Below are positions 25,101 through 33,934 of a stretch of 64,000 nt of DNA, in pieces (the stretch's first letter is position 1; each line of letters opens with the position of its first letter). Below the pieces are notes generated by a model. That model was not told where the DNA came from. It saw only the letters and a program-made list of their open reading frames with translations, and did not search any database. The position numbers were made by a program, and so were the translations under genes. This DNA comes from a virus: the IMG/VR virus record IMGVR_UViG_3300027365_000011, positions 19,478-83,477 of that record, one strand, 5' to 3'.

Positions 25101-28100
25101 ATGTCATGGGCGTGCTGATCGGGGATGGCGCCCTTTCGCACACTGCCATCACCTTCACGCCCGGGGATGACGAGATTGCCGAGCGAGTCAGCCGCATCAT
25201 TGCCAACGCCGGCACTCCGGTCGAGGTCCGCCAGCGTGCCAAGCAAGCAGGCAAGGCCACCACCTACGGCATTTCCCGTCTCAGCAACACGATACCCAAC
25301 GTCTATCACGACGAGCTGCAGCGACTGGCGCTCATGGGGTCCATGTCGCATGAGAAGTTCATCCCCGACGAGTACAAACTGGGGTCGATTGAGCAGCGCA
25401 CCGAGCTGCTGCGCGGCCTCATGGATACGGACGGCTATGTCAGCAAGGACGGGGTGACGGTACAGTTTTCCAGCACCAGCGCCGCCCTCGCAGGCGATGT
25501 GCGGGAGCTGGCGCAGAGTCTTGGTGGCATCGCGTGGACCAGCAGCAGGGAGCCGACCTACACCCACAATGGCGAGAAGCGCCAAGGGCGGACCTCCTAC
25601 ACCGTGTCAATGCGCCTTCCGGCTGCGCTCAACCCGTTCTGGCTGGCCCGCAAGGCAGAGCGCGTTCGCCCCAGGACCAAGTACCAGCCGGTGCGCTACA
25701 TCACCGAGGTCAATCCGGTCGGGCGCGAACTGGCGCAGTGCATCAGCGTTGAGCACTCCGAGCACCTGTATGTGACCGACGACTATATCGTCACTCACAA
25801 CACGCTCTCCGCCCTGTCGCTGGCCCAGTACAACGCACAGAAGGGGCGCGCCAAGCGGACCTGCATCACCGTGCCCAAGGCGGTGCTGGAAAACTGGTAT
25901 CACGAGTCTCGCCAGTTCCATAAGTCCATGGGCCATGTGCTGTTCGTCGGCTTCACGCCCAAGATGAAGGGCGGCGAGGTCGAGCGCGAGCCGGTGCTGG
26001 ATGCCGAGGGCAACCCCAAGGTCGGCCGCAACGGCGAGGTGCAGTACCGCGACGTGCTCCTCGAGGACAGCGCCGAGACCATCTTCGAGAAGATGAACGA
26101 CATCCCGCAGACCAGCAAGACGCTGGTGGTCATGTCGCGGGAGCGCTTCGGCATGATTCCCATGCGCCCGGAGTCCCGCGAGGCCTATGCCGACAAGATG
26201 GTCAGCAAGAACCTGCTGCGCGACAGCGAGGCCGCCAGTCTCGCCCAGGGCGAGGACGTGAAGCTGGGCCGCGGCGGGTCGTATGACGAGGCGAAGCAGA
26301 CCGAGCGCTACCAGCAGAAGTTCAACGACGACGGCACCCGCAAGCAGGACGCCTACCCGTTCTTCGAGGACATGGGCTTCGATTCGGTCATCGTCGACGA
26401 GGGCCACGAGTACAAGAACACCTATCAGGCCGGCGGCGACACCCAGCGCCTGGCCTACCTGCCGACGCCGCAGCCGTCCAAGCGCGCGCTCGACATGGCA
26501 ATGAAGATGGACCACCTGCGCGGCCGCAACCAGGGCGCGGGGCCGGTCATGCTCACGGCCACCCCGGTGACGAACAGCCCGGTGGAGGTCTACAACATGC
26601 TCAGTCACATCGTGCCGTCCGAGCAGTTCGAGCAGATGGGGATCAGCAACGTCGATGACTTCGTGGACACCTTCTGCGAAGTCACCGAGGTTCAGCGCAC
26701 CAAGCTGTCCGGGGAGGTCGTCACCGAGGAAGGCGTGGCGGGCTTCAAGAACCTCGACGGGCTGCGCTCGATCTTCCACCGCTATACCAACATGAAGTCC
26801 GCCCAGGACGTGAACGACGAGGCCAACAGCCTCAAGATTCCCGACCACACCGAAGTTCACGCCTCCGTCGACATGACCGCCGAGCAGGCGCGGATCTATG
26901 AGCAGCTTCGCGAGGAAGCCGACAATGCCAACCAGGAGGTGGTGAAGCAGGCCGAGGATGGCAGCGTCACGCTCGAGGATGCCCGCCCGGTGTTCGCGAT
27001 CATCCGCGACATGGACCGCATCACCACGGACATGGACCTGTACCTGCACACCATGACCTTCACCCTGCCCGCCGGGCAGCGCGAGGCCGTGGACCGGCTG
27101 GTGGCCGACCTCCCCGCGCGCATCAATCGCCGCCTGCGCGACGAGGAAACCGGCGAGATGGAGACCGTGCCGGTCGAGCTGGACGAGACCCTGAGCCTGA
27201 CGGAAGACGGCGACACCCTGACGCTGGTGGTGCATGAACTCTACGAGTCCGAGGTGGTCAAGCGGCTCAAGAAGGTCGGCATCGATGAGAAGGACGTGGC
27301 CCACCCGGTCATGCCCAAGTACGCCAAGCTGCTGGAGAACCTGCGCAGCGACCACGAGAACGGCGGCAAGCAGATCGTGTTCACGGAGGAAAAGAGCCAG
27401 CACGACAAGCTCAAGCGCATCATCGTCCACCACCTGCCGATCGAGGCCAAGGAAATCGGCATCATCAACGCCGACACCGCCGGCGGCGACAAGCTCGAGA
27501 AGATCAGCAGCGACTACAACACCGGCAAGGTGCGCATCGTGCTCGCCAACCGCAAGGCGGAAGTGGGCGTGAACCTGCAGAAAGGCACAACGGCGATTCA
27601 CCACCTCACCCTGCCCTGGACCCCGGCGAGCATCCAGCAGCGCAACGGCCGCGGCGTGCGCCAGGGCAACACGGTGTCGAACGTCAACGTCATCTACTAC
27701 ATGGGCAAGGGCAGCTTCGACGGCTACCGCCTCGACATGCTCAAGCGCAAGGCCAACTGGATCAACGACCTGTTCTTCGGCGACGCGGCCCGCGCCGACA
27801 ACGCCAACGCCGGCAGCGACGAGGACGTGTCGGTGATGCTGGCGGCCAACCCCGAGGAACAGCGCCGCCGCATCGCCGAGGCCCGCGAACAGAAGGAACA
27901 GCAGGCCCGCGAGCGCGCCAACAAGCGCGCCACCATCGACCTGACCAACTACCAGAAGCACAAGGCGTTCCTGGCCGGGTACGACGCGGCCGAGCAACGC
28001 GCCGTGGACAACGCCCGCGAGCGCGGCCGCAGCGAGGACGACGCCCGCGCGCGGATGCAGAAGAAGCGCGACAAGGCCCAGGGCGAGCTGCGCCAGATCG

Positions 28101-29539
28101 AGGGCCGCCTGACCACCGCCCAGGAGAAGGGGCGCATCGACATCGACGCCAAGCGGCTGATGCAGGGCGGCGAGTACCTGACCACGCTCGACGGCCAGGT
28201 GATTGAAGCCGGTCAGTGTTACGAGACGCCCCGCGGGATGCTGATGAAGGTCAGCGCCATCGATACCGCCTCGGGTTCTGTCACGCTCAAGTCGATCGAC
28301 ATGCCCAACGTGCCGGCCTCCCGGGAGGCGGCGAACAAGCTGGGCGGCTACAAGCGCGTCGAGATGAGCGAGGAAGCCATCGACCAGCGCATCCTGAGCC
28401 GTGGCGGCTGGCGCTACCATGAGCTGGCCAACTACCGCGTCGATGCCGCCTTCCTCCGCGAGAACGCCGGCCGACTGGTGCGCCAGTGTGTCGATCGCCG
28501 CCTGCTGATGGTCGATGACGACGGCGAGCTGCACGCCATGGAGCTGGGCGACGCCGAAAAGGCCGCCGAGGCCGGCATGGGCATCGCCAAGCCCCGCCCG
28601 AGCGATGCCGAATGGCACCGCCGCGCCAGCGCCGCACTGTTCGCGGGCCACCGCCAGGCCCCCAGCTTCGGGCGCTCGGCCATCGATCGCTTCGGCCGCG
28701 CCCTGCTGGGTGATGACTGGCTCAAGGCGGCCACCGACGCCTTCGGCAACCCGCCCAGTGATGCCGATGTGGCGGCCACGTTCGGCGAGATCGCCAGCCA
28801 GGAATGGCAGGCCTACCAGGACAACAAGCTGGACGTGCTGGCCGACATCATGGAGCGCGTGCAGGGCGACGCCGGCGCCAGCATCATCGACAGCGAGATC
28901 CAGCGCGCCGTGTCTCGGGCCACCGCCAACTACAGCCGCTACCGGACCAAGCACCGCCTGAGCAGTGCCGCCCGTCAGTCGCTGGTCGAGGCCGGCTATG
29001 ACGTGACCGACGCCACGCTGGAGGACGCCGCCCGGTCCCATGCCGAGCAGCTCGACCAGCGGGTCGAGGGCGACGCCCAGACCGTGGCCGACAACATCAA
29101 GGCGATGCGCGACAAGCGGGCCGAACAGGCCGCCGCCGACCGCGAGGCCGCCGCGGCCGAGGGCGCACAGATGGCCGCCGATGCGGTCCCCGAGACGCTG
29201 CGAGAGCGGCTGGACGAGCTGGGCATCGAGGTCAAGGTGAACACCCAGCCGATGAGCTGGAAGCCCAAGGGCGGCGGCAAGCGCCCGGCGAAGGGCATGT
29301 CGATCGAATCCGAGGCCGGATCGCGGCTGATGCTGTTCGACCCCCAGGGCTACGGCGGCCCCTTGTCCCAGGCGCTTTCGGGACGCAACAATCCGTTACA
29401 GAAGCGATACAATGCGGTCTGGACGATCTTTGAACCCGGCACCGTTCGCATGAACCTGATCCCCGGCAAGGGCGATCTGTGGTGGCACATGCCGCTGGAC
29501 GGGCTCGACTTCGACGCACTGATGGAGGCCTTCGAGTGA
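22175..29539 (+). CDS. DarB-like giant methyltransferase-helicase with intein
   Basis: The 2454-residue precursor becomes about 2090 residues after intein removal, close to P1 DarB. Residues about 110-310 form an adenine-type methyltransferase: VLEPSTGAGVFLA is motif I and NVPFG (202-206) is the motif IV tetrapeptide. The helicase begins near 830 with HDYQAAGVRRLSDEGRG and Walker A GLGK/T, which the intein (846-1209) interrupts. VDEGHEYKN is motif II; LTATPVTNSP is motif III; QQRNGRGVRQGN is motif VI. A long charged C-terminal region follows. P1 DarB is packaged and protects DNA from type I restriction. The start follows AAGGGG; the stop overlaps the next GTG start. Confidence 0.85.
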   Translation: MTQQILERATQGPLDAALGSARQASTFGQLIGALSTLADALGDTDTADALQGQMQYGLRKRGQQARKAINAKTREILARVDGDPDALSDADRDVLRQYSGRGGIADDNSLSEYYTPQPIAEGVWDALKANGFENGNVLEPSTGAGVFLATKPAGTKVSGAEIDPTSSSVAALLHPDDDVSNQSFEQLCATAKDNTYDSVVGNVPFGDARGKWAKFDPEYQDIKEMERYFITRAIDKVRFGGLLCLIVPPNIVSKRSKTFTRWRRDISRKAEFLGAHKLPSGTFGGANGNGTDTVVDVLVMRKHSRELTNRIPDLTTDALTGANVYWDQFIEGRWFERDGKRFVHGEIVEGFRTQVKSEIDNAGLKRLLARKFDSRIDFAALDSAETVTRNYQDGDRRVIGMQMHELAGGEWVKVDAADGVYRDGALDAERYGAASQEELTGILGGEPAGALALSHRQAANAVNGRFADAASGAIRNAVRLADQADEGVRERVYRAALVGNEVNRYARAVSETGQADDAARERLQRLVTAEVEQYGNPSRSTALRQVSGPGASDVGAFMRSVRRDGGFSDLLTGKRDGSRGEAVDTTDPADVLRFLAASQGNGAVTLDDVKAMYSGDRALTIESLAESDAIAVTADGHLQPMEHFASGNVVSKIARLREALAGELSPALADKFRGQIDEMNRRRTFTDVDDIDFSLRGKWFDRELVAEFLNARGYDFVRYDATRGQFTNGRFGTKPERFNKQLLNFLNGQTVRSKDAQATAEYKQQIRDLADEFGTWMRQRDDIDELVARYNDAFNDHVPVEYDGSDLGLENVADWITPHDYQAAGVRRLSDEGRGVLAFDVGLGKAQPMDAKILTPDGWRRMGDIAAGDMVMAADGTPTRVTGVFPQGEKEIFEVVFSDGAVTRCCDEHLWLTQTEKDRKKERYSRRKGLERSEPGTVKPLSEIRDTLVYQTQKNHRIPMAAPAQMPERDVLIDPYVMGVLIGDGALSHTAITFTPGDDEIAERVSRIIANAGTPVEVRQRAKQAGKATTYGISRLSNTIPNVYHDELQRLALMGSMSHEKFIPDEYKLGSIEQRTELLRGLMDTDGYVSKDGVTVQFSSTSAALAGDVRELAQSLGGIAWTSSREPTYTHNGEKRQGRTSYTVSMRLPAALNPFWLARKAERVRPRTKYQPVRYITEVNPVGRELAQCISVEHSEHLYVTDDYIVTHNTLSALSLAQYNAQKGRAKRTCITVPKAVLENWYHESRQFHKSMGHVLFVGFTPKMKGGEVEREPVLDAEGNPKVGRNGEVQYRDVLLEDSAETIFEKMNDIPQTSKTLVVMSRERFGMIPMRPESREAYADKMVSKNLLRDSEAASLAQGEDVKLGRGGSYDEAKQTERYQQKFNDDGTRKQDAYPFFEDMGFDSVIVDEGHEYKNTYQAGGDTQRLAYLPTPQPSKRALDMAMKMDHLRGRNQGAGPVMLTATPVTNSPVEVYNMLSHIVPSEQFEQMGISNVDDFVDTFCEVTEVQRTKLSGEVVTEEGVAGFKNLDGLRSIFHRYTNMKSAQDVNDEANSLKIPDHTEVHASVDMTAEQARIYEQLREEADNANQEVVKQAEDGSVTLEDARPVFAIIRDMDRITTDMDLYLHTMTFTLPAGQREAVDRLVADLPARINRRLRDEETGEMETVPVELDETLSLTEDGDTLTLVVHELYESEVVKRLKKVGIDEKDVAHPVMPKYAKLLENLRSDHENGGKQIVFTEEKSQHDKLKRIIVHHLPIEAKEIGIINADTAGGDKLEKISSDYNTGKVRIVLANRKAEVGVNLQKGTTAIHHLTLPWTPASIQQRNGRGVRQGNTVSNVNVIYYMGKGSFDGYRLDMLKRKANWINDLFFGDAARADNANAGSDEDVSVMLAANPEEQRRRIAEAREQKEQQARERANKRATIDLTNYQKHKAFLAGYDAAEQRAVDNARERGRSEDDARARMQKKRDKAQGELRQIEGRLTTAQEKGRIDIDAKRLMQGGEYLTTLDGQVIEAGQCYETPRGMLMKVSAIDTASGSVTLKSIDMPNVPASREAANKLGGYKRVEMSEEAIDQRILSRGGWRYHELANYRVDAAFLRENAGRLVRQCVDRRLLMVDDDGELHAMELGDAEKAAEAGMGIAKPRPSDAEWHRRASAALFAGHRQAPSFGRSAIDRFGRALLGDDWLKAATDAFGNPPSDADVAATFGEIASQEWQAYQDNKLDVLADIMERVQGDAGASIIDSEIQRAVSRATANYSRYRTKHRLSSAARQSLVEAGYDVTDATLEDAARSHAEQLDQRVEGDAQTVADNIKAMRDKRAEQAAADREAAAAEGAQMAADAVPETLRERLDELGIEVKVNTQPMSWKPKGGGKRPAKGMSIESEAGSRLMLFDPQGYGGPLSQALSGRNNPLQKRYNAVWTIFEPGTVRMNLIPGKGDLWWHMPLDGLDFDALMEAFE
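24710..25801 (+). other. Class 3 (WCT) intein with LAGLIDADG endonuclease
   Basis: The insert is residues 846-1209 (364 residues), placed between Lys and Thr of Walker A (GLGK|T). It begins AQPMDAKILTPDGWRRMGDI, with Ala where ordinary inteins have Cys or Ser, and ends YIVTHN before Thr. It has the class 3 triad: Trp911 in CCDEHLW (block B), Cys1189 in AQCISV (block F) and Thr1210 at +1. In class 3 inteins the block F Cys starts splicing. VMGVLIGDGA and LLRGLMDTDGYV are the two LAGLIDADG motifs, so homing may be active. Helicase function depends on splicing, because the ATP-binding loop is split. Confidence 0.88.
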
Positions 29540-29976
29540 CCATTTCCCGCTTTGACCCTGCCGACCTCGAGCGCCTGATTGCCGAGGAAGTCGGCAGCGA
29601 GGATTTCCTGACCGACTACCTGGACGGCGTGGCCCGCACCCTGGACGCCCAGCCGGAGACCTATCGGGGCTTCGGCCCCTACTGGTGGCCGCTCAAGCGG
29701 CTGCTGATCGACGCCGGGCACTCCCAGTTCGGCGACACCGTGGACGATGCCGAGACGGCCGACGCGCTGACCTACGACCGCCCTGCCCTGACCGCGGCGG
29801 CGGCCTACACGTTCGCCGAGCACGCCCGGGGCGCGGGGATGCAGTTCAGCCCCGCGCACACGATTGCCCGCGAGGATGGGGAGCTGGACACCTACCTGAT
29901 CGCCGATGAAGACATCGAGGGGCCGGTCATCGCCCGGCAGCTCGTCCAGCAAGGGGGCACCGATGGCGCGGACTAA
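29536..29976 (+). CDS. Small protein between DarB-like gene and portal
   Basis: The likely start is GTG 29536, overlapping the DarB-like stop, for 146 residues. It is acidic, with SEDFLTDYLDGVARTLDAQP and GPYWWPLKRLLIDAG near the N-terminus and an acidic tail. It overlaps the portal start by 14 bases. The tight coupling to portal suggests a head-morphogenesis or packaged protein. No family is recognised. Confidence 0.6.
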   Translation: MTISRFDPADLERLIAEEVGSEDFLTDYLDGVARTLDAQPETYRGFGPYWWPLKRLLIDAGHSQFGDTVDDAETADALTYDRPALTAAAAYTFAEHARGAGMQFSPAHTIAREDGELDTYLIADEDIEGPVIARQLVQQGGTDGAD

Positions 29977-31726
29977 GCGCAAGGCCAAGGGCAGCGTCTG
30001 GAGCCAGATTTTCGGGGCGAGCCGCCCCGATGACATGGACACCAGCCCGCTGTCCGTGCAATCCGGCGGCACCGCCAGCACCACGCCCGGCGCCGGGGCC
30101 AACTCGCTGCTCGATGATGTCGAGAAGGGCCTGGAGAGCCAGCGGGAGGCGGTGAAGTCCGCCCCCGATGGCAACCTGCTGATCCGGCGGATGCCGGTCT
30201 ACCGGCTGGAGAAGTACGCCACGCTGCGCACCATGGCGAAAGACCCGACGATCGACAGCGCGCTCAAGATGCACATTTCCCAGGCGCTCGCCGCCAAGCC
30301 GGACACCGGCGAGATCGTCACCATCGAGAGCCGCGACGGCAAGGACGACGATGCGGTCGTCCAGGACCTTCGCGAAACCTTCAAGTCGATGCTCAACAAC
30401 AACCTGGAGAAGTGGGCCTACGGCGCCGCCCTGCTGGGCTGGCAGCCGTTGCGGGTCTACGGCAAGGAAGGCGTGGGCGTCACCCAGGTTCGCCACGACT
30501 ACTACACCCTGCCCGACTTCACCAGCCGCTTCGAGCGTGTCGGCAACCTGGCCGGCTTCGCCAGCGCCTGGCAGCAGCTCACCGGGCAGGAGAAGTCCAA
30601 GGGGATGCTCCGGCTCATGCCGCCCTGGTCCTACGTCGAGATCAAGATGCCCAACTGGGGCCTGGACCACTTCAACCGCGAGCCCCACCGCCACAACGGC
30701 GACGTGTTCAGCATCGACAACGAGGACTGGGAAAACGAGGGCTATATCGAGTCCCAGGACTACGGCACCAGCCTGGTCGAAACCGCGTATGAGCCGTGGG
30801 TCGACCTGCAGGAAGCCATCCTCTCGCTCAACATGAGCCGCAAGAACGCCGCCAACGTCGAACGCCTGATCGGCGTGCAGACCGGCAAGCTCAACCCGCA
30901 GAAGGCCGCCCAGTACCTCAACACGATCGGCGAGCAGATGCGCAAGACCAGCCAGGCCCAGGCCGAGCACAGCTTGCGCAAGGGCTACGTCCAGACCGTG
31001 TGGAACCACATCATCCCGATTTTCTCGACCGGCCAGGGCCAGCTCGACATTTCCACCGTCGAGGGCAAGCCGGACATCGCCGAGATCGAGGACATCAAGT
31101 TCCACGTCAACCGGCTGGGCAGCGCGGTGGGCGTGGAGCCCTCGCTGCTGGGCTTCGGCGAGCAGATGAGCGGCGGGCTGGGCGACGGCGGCTTCTTCCG
31201 CATGTCGGTCATGGCGGCGATGAAGTCGGCGATGATCCGCACCGCGGTCGAGAACATGATTCACCGGCTGTTCGAGATCCATGTCGCCTACAAGTACGGC
31301 AAGGTCTACAGCGATGCCGAGCGCCCTTGGAAAATCAACTTCCACTCGCTCAACACCGCCATCGCCCGGGAGCAGTCCGAGGAAGCCGAGCGCCATGCGC
31401 AGCTCGCGACCACCATCACCAGCCTGTTGCAGATGATCGACCCGATGCTGGGCAACGTCGAGCCCAACGCCTACCAGCGCTGGCTGCTGGCGGACCTCAT
31501 CAAGATCGATGACGCCAAGGTCGAGGAAATGCTGGCCAAGATCGACAAGGCCAAGGGCGACCCGAACGCCGGCCAGGGTCCGGGTGGCGGCCCGCCCGGG
31601 GCCGGTGGAGCCCCTGGGGGGCCGCCGGGGGCGATCAACGAAGACGCCCGCGACACGCACGATGACCACTTCAAGGCCGCCGTCTACGAAGCCGTTTCCG
31701 AATTTCTGATGGAGAATGCCGCATGA
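29963..31726 (+). CDS. Portal protein
   Basis: The start at ATG 29963 is behind AAGGGGG and gives 587 residues, a normal portal length. The product has portal-type features: LEKYATLRTMAKDPTIDSAL and ISQALAAKP near residues 85-115, a wing with GAALLGWQPLRVYGKEG, a central segment IGVQTGKLNPQKAAQYLNTI, and a long helix-rich crown (QLATTITSLLQMIDPMLGNV) with a Gly/Pro-rich tail. It forms the dodecameric vertex for DNA packaging and ejection. The next gene overlaps by 4 bases and looks like the prohead protease, the usual partner. Confidence 0.8.
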   Translation: MARTKRKAKGSVWSQIFGASRPDDMDTSPLSVQSGGTASTTPGAGANSLLDDVEKGLESQREAVKSAPDGNLLIRRMPVYRLEKYATLRTMAKDPTIDSALKMHISQALAAKPDTGEIVTIESRDGKDDDAVVQDLRETFKSMLNNNLEKWAYGAALLGWQPLRVYGKEGVGVTQVRHDYYTLPDFTSRFERVGNLAGFASAWQQLTGQEKSKGMLRLMPPWSYVEIKMPNWGLDHFNREPHRHNGDVFSIDNEDWENEGYIESQDYGTSLVETAYEPWVDLQEAILSLNMSRKNAANVERLIGVQTGKLNPQKAAQYLNTIGEQMRKTSQAQAEHSLRKGYVQTVWNHIIPIFSTGQGQLDISTVEGKPDIAEIEDIKFHVNRLGSAVGVEPSLLGFGEQMSGGLGDGGFFRMSVMAAMKSAMIRTAVENMIHRLFEIHVAYKYGKVYSDAERPWKINFHSLNTAIAREQSEEAERHAQLATTITSLLQMIDPMLGNVEPNAYQRWLLADLIKIDDAKVEEMLAKIDKAKGDPNAGQGPGGGPPGAGGAPGGPPGAINEDARDTHDDHFKAAVYEAVSEFLMENAA

Positions 31727-32712
31727 CCCAGCAAGTCACCCTGTCCTTCAACCTGTTCGACTACGGGCGCCACGTCGAGGGCAACTTCCGCAAGTACGAC
31801 GTGGACAACGTGCGCCAGACACTCGCCTCCCCCGCGACGCGCGAGCGCCTGCGCCTGCGCGAAGCGGTCGGCTACCTGGGCCACGGCCGCCGCCAGATCG
31901 CCGGCAAGCTCGACGTGGGCGAGGTCGAGACGATCCAGACCCCGAGCGGTGCCATCGTGGTCGAGAACGTCCCCGCCTGCGTGACGACGGACGTGTCGAT
32001 CGAGGATGACGGCACCATCCACCACACCCAGGACGTGCTCGACACCGACCCGGGCAAGGTCGTCCAGGCGCTCATGGAGTCCAAGGTGGGCGGCTTTTCG
32101 TGGGCCACCGGCGGCCGCGACGGGCGCCGCGGCGGCACGACGCTGCTCAACTCGTTTCACGGCTTCGACTACGTGATGACGCCGGGCTACGCGACCAATC
32201 GCAGCTACGCGATTCTCGAGTCCGCCAACCAGGTGGCCGATGAGCGCGAGCAGATTTTCGAGGCCATGCGGTCCTGCGGGCTGGACGCGGAAAAGGCCCG
32301 GCTCTACACCGACACCTTCACCAGCCCGTACCTGGCGGCGGCCGACATGCAGGCACGCCACGACGAGATTCTGGAGGCCCTGGGCAGCCGGGAAGGCCGC
32401 ATCGCCGAGCTGGAGGCCGAGCTGGAGGCCGCCCGCCAGGCGGATGACGTGCGCGCCGCGCGGCTCACGGAATGGGCCAAGGAGTACCACGTCGCGGTGC
32501 CGGATCATGTCCTCGAGGCGATCAAGGGCGGGGATTTCAGTGCCGAACGGGCCTTCTTCGAGTCCGTGGCCCGGGTCGAGCGCCACAAGGCCGGCGGCCT
32601 GCCCCTGGGCGGCAATCCGGAGCGTCCCGAAGCGCCCCGCCCGCGCGGGATGCGCCGCCACGACGACCCGCCGGTGTACGGGTCCGTCGCGGCCGCCCCG
32701 ACCTTCGACTGA
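31723..32712 (+). CDS. Prohead protease/scaffold candidate
   Basis: The 329-residue protein directly follows portal. Residues about 40-130 have a conserved beta-rich core (REAVGYLGHGRRQIAGKLDV; AIVVENVPACVTTDVSIEDD; SKVGGFSWATGG) with a His and Ser that could be the serine-protease pair of gp21-type prohead proteases. Residues about 210-265 are a strong coiled coil, and the C-terminus is Pro/Arg-rich, as in proteases fused to scaffold. It would process the capsid and core proteins, perhaps including the Dar proteins. A terminator follows. The catalytic residues are inferred, not proven. Confidence 0.55.
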   Translation: MTQQVTLSFNLFDYGRHVEGNFRKYDVDNVRQTLASPATRERLRLREAVGYLGHGRRQIAGKLDVGEVETIQTPSGAIVVENVPACVTTDVSIEDDGTIHHTQDVLDTDPGKVVQALMESKVGGFSWATGGRDGRRGGTTLLNSFHGFDYVMTPGYATNRSYAILESANQVADEREQIFEAMRSCGLDAEKARLYTDTFTSPYLAAADMQARHDEILEALGSREGRIAELEAELEAARQADDVRAARLTEWAKEYHVAVPDHVLEAIKGGDFSAERAFFESVARVERHKAGGLPLGGNPERPEAPRPRGMRRHDDPPVYGSVAAAPTFD

Positions 32713-32730
32713 GCGCCCTGCCCCACCACG

Positions 32731-32755
32731 AAACCCCGGCCAGGTGCCGGGGTTT
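32731..32755. terminator. Strong bidirectional terminator
   Basis: AAACCCCGGC and GCCGGGGTTT form a perfect 10-bp stem with a 5-base loop. It closes the portal-protease unit from the left and the cargo gene at 32775 from the right, at a convergent junction. Confidence 0.85.
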
Positions 32756-32774
32756 GCTATGCTCCAGCGAGGGC

Positions 32775-33398
32775 TTACCCTCCGGGTTTCGGTTGAAGGC
32801 GGATTGCTAATGCGTGCCCGATACTTGAAGGAACTCCGGTTAGGCGGATTGTGTCAACAGCCTCCTCGCCTTCAATCTCGCTTTCAATAGGCTCAGGCTT
32901 TCCTTTCCAGCACCACTCGCCGCTACCCTTGTCCATTAGGGCCGAAAACCCCTCTCCAAGAAGCAAGTCAATAAATCCTTCAGCCCACCTCATAATGCAC
33001 TCGTCAAGCGATCCAGAAAAGCTTTGGAAACTGCCGGCCACCTTCATATCCCGAAGTTCATCTTCGGCATCATTGGCCCCAAAAGTTGCGGGAGGGACAA
33101 AAGGCCGATCTTTAACCTCATGGACGTATGAAGTTATGTCGCCTACAAGCCACCCCTCTCTCAGTTTAACTCTCTCATTCCCGTGATTCTGGTAAGTCTC
33201 AGAAAAAACCTGGATTCCGATAACAGGCAGCTTTGACCTTCCCTCAAAAACGCTTTCGCACTCGCCACACCTAATTACGTACGCATCCATCCCATTGTCC
33301 GAAAACGCTTTGCTGCGAACAACAGAAAGCATTTGCTCGCCGCAATCAGGGCACGGCTTATCTTCTTCACCAAGTATTTCTCTGAAAGCGTAACTCAT
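32775..33398 (-). CDS. AT-richer cargo gene with N-terminal zinc ribbon
   Basis: The 207-residue product starts with two CxxC pairs (CPDCGEQ near 16; CGECESVF near 45) that make a zinc ribbon, then an acidic beta/alpha domain (FQSFSGSLDECIMRWAEGFI). The gene is clearly lower in G+C than the surrounding phage genes, a sign of recent transfer. It lies alone upstream of a terminator, with a family-1 half-site at 33425-33434 in its promoter region, so it behaves as an accessory cargo gene. Function is unknown. Confidence 0.65.
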   Translation of the reverse strand: MSYAFREILGEEDKPCPDCGEQMLSVVRSKAFSDNGMDAYVIRCGECESVFEGRSKLPVIGIQVFSETYQNHGNERVKLREGWLVGDITSYVHEVKDRPFVPPATFGANDAEDELRDMKVAGSFQSFSGSLDECIMRWAEGFIDLLLGEGFSALMDKGSGEWCWKGKPEPIESEIEGEEAVDTIRLTGVPSSIGHALAIRLQPKPGG

Positions 33399-33428
33399 AT
33401 CTCCACTCCTTCACTTATTTGCGAGCGC

Positions 33429-33845
33429 TTACCCGTCCCACTTTTCTACAAGCCTCTTGGCGTCTGCGCCGCTGGACTCGCTCGGCCAGCAACCATGCTT
33501 TTTGAAGAAAGCCGACCTCTCATGCTCTCGCTTTCTCCATGCCATGGTTCGGCATTCGATACATGCGTCGTCTGTATTTCTCTCATTCCTGATGGCCTTC
33601 GTACTCCTGGCCTCATAGGCGCCACACACGCAGCGTACCAGCCACTTTTTGGGTATATCTCTTAGAAGGCCGATAACCCTTAGCTTTCCAAAGGTGTGTC
33701 CCCTCAAGTCAGGAATGTTTGGCGCGTTCGCAGGGAGCCCCCTAGTTGGCTGCGGAGTTGCCCAATGGCGTCGGTGTTCAGTCTTTTTCTGATAGTCCAG
33801 AAAGCTGTATGAAAAACCCTTACTGGCCACCCTTCGAGCAGTCAT
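33429..33845 (-). CDS. Zinc-binding phage protein, AT-richer cargo
   Basis: From ATG 33845 the protein has 138 residues; the frame is open further upstream and a GTG near 33890 is possible. IPDLRGHTFGKLRVIGLLRD begins a domain common in phage zinc-ribbon/HNH-associated proteins, followed by CVCGAYEARSTKAIRN and DDACIEC as zinc ligands. The C-terminus is basic. Base composition matches the gene at 32775, so the pair probably arrived together. DNA binding is likely; nuclease activity is not shown, since no HNH core is seen. Confidence 0.55.
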   Translation of the reverse strand: MTARRVASKGFSYSFLDYQKKTEHRRHWATPQPTRGLPANAPNIPDLRGHTFGKLRVIGLLRDIPKKWLVRCVCGAYEARSTKAIRNERNTDDACIECRTMAWRKREHERSAFFKKHGCWPSESSGADAKRLVEKWDG

Positions 33846-33934
33846 GTTGACAGGGATTGCTAGAATTGGAGATTCTTTCGGCACCCAGATCACCTTGATT
33901 TCATCTGTCGAGCATGTTTTTAATGATTCTAGGG

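Noticed and set aside
25607-29041. 1144-residue minus-strand open frame opposite the DarB-like gene
   Set aside because: Composition is the mirror of the plus-strand codons (Val/Leu/Gly/His-rich) and it crosses both intein and helicase coding; no independent evidence.
32775-32789. TTACCC-TCC-GGGTTT as a family-1 operator
   Set aside because: It overlaps the end of a coding frame at a convergent terminator, and the right arm is incomplete.
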